A stretch of DNA of 14,525 nucleotides, from the NCBI GenBank assembly GCA_015231995.1, contig JADGAO010000064.1:1-14525 (forward strand), in the 5' to 3' direction. The first letter of the stretch is position 1, and each line of letters starts with the position of its first letter. Of the stretch, positions 14,416 to 14,525 are shown piece after piece. Both the position numbers and the translations under genes were made by a program. The stretch comes from Nitrospinota bacterium (GTDB lineage: Bacteria; Nitrospinota_A; UBA7883; JACRLM01). The notes below the pieces were generated by a model. That model saw only the letters and a program-made list of their open reading frames with translations. It did not search any database and had not been told where the DNA came from.

Positions 14416-14458
14416 GTCCCCCGAAGCTCGGGGGACCGCCACGAAGTGGCGAAGGGGT
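14416..14458. repeat. Tandem hairpins after anmK (dispersed-repeat-like)
   Basis: Two adjacent perfect hairpins: GTCCCCCGA-AGC-TCGGGGGAC (14416-14436, 9-bp stem) and CGCCAC-GAA-GTGGCG (14437-14451, 6-bp stem), then AAGGGG. The wording, with CCCCCGAAGCTCGGGGG and CACGAAGTGGCG, looks like the intergenic palindromes that recur in some genomes. It lies 10 bases after the anmK stop and could help end or protect the mRNA, but there is no tight T-run directly after it. The remaining bases to 14525 show no supported gene. Confidence 0.6.
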
Positions 14459-14525
14459 TTAATTGGTCCTCCCTAAAAAACCGTAAAATCTCCAATAAAA
14501 GAGCGCCTTTTCCATGTTTTTCGCA

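Noticed and set aside
14461..14525. Short minus-strand peptide (MEKALFYWRFYGFLGRTN) at the right edge
   Set aside because: Only 18 codons from its ATG to the stop, in repeat-flanking sequence near the window edge, with no family evidence.

Overview
The window looks like chromosomal DNA of a diderm (Gram-negative-type) bacterium with fairly high GC. The supporting genes are an MlaEFD lipid transporter, a DksA-type RNA polymerase regulator, XerC/D and AnmK. Several gene types (a Thermotoga-type DAHP synthase with an N-terminal ferredoxin-like domain, a short ArgA-like acetyltransferase, a long MlaD) fit uncultivated deep diderm lineages such as the old Deltaproteobacteria or Nitrospinota. That placement is an impression and cannot be fixed from this sequence alone. 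There is no sign of phage, plasmid, CRISPR or rRNA/tRNA genes.

Left part (1-4115): a DinG/XPD-family iron-sulfur helicase runs off the left edge on the minus strand. Upstream of it, on the same strand, is DAHP synthase (first step of aromatic amino acid synthesis). A palindromic intergenic repeat separates the two. A divergent intergenic region leads to a DksA/TraR zinc-finger protein on the plus strand, which converges on a minus-strand AlkA/OGG-type HhH-GPD DNA glycosylase.

Middle (4116-7463): the divergent gap between the glycosylase and xerD holds a TGTCATYCTGAG inverted-repeat element of the kind scattered in many genomes. From xerD onward everything is on the plus strand: XerC/D recombinase, a small single-pass membrane protein, a short-form N-acetylglutamate synthase (ATGA overlap), and an RlmD-like Fe-S 23S rRNA m5U methyltransferase that probably starts at TTG in a TTGA overlap.

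Right part (7545-14405): an envelope block. mlaE (permease), mlaF (ATPase) and a 499-residue mlaD come first. MlaD has an MCE domain, a long helical region and a C-terminal region that reads like an outer-membrane beta-barrel. There is no mlaA, mlaB or mlaC in the window. This matches the minimal trans-envelope type of Mla system described in Veillonella, where MlaD alone spans the periplasm. Next comes a protein with a large helical N-terminal part and a C-terminal HPr-like domain that keeps both the phosphorylatable His and the Ser at the classical 31-residue spacing. An M20D amidohydrolase and AnmK (anhydro-MurNAc kinase, overlap GTGA) follow. The block as a whole suggests linked lipid transport, signalling and peptidoglycan recycling, but the link is inference. 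After anmK two strong hairpins form another dispersed-repeat-like element, and the window ends without a further supported gene.
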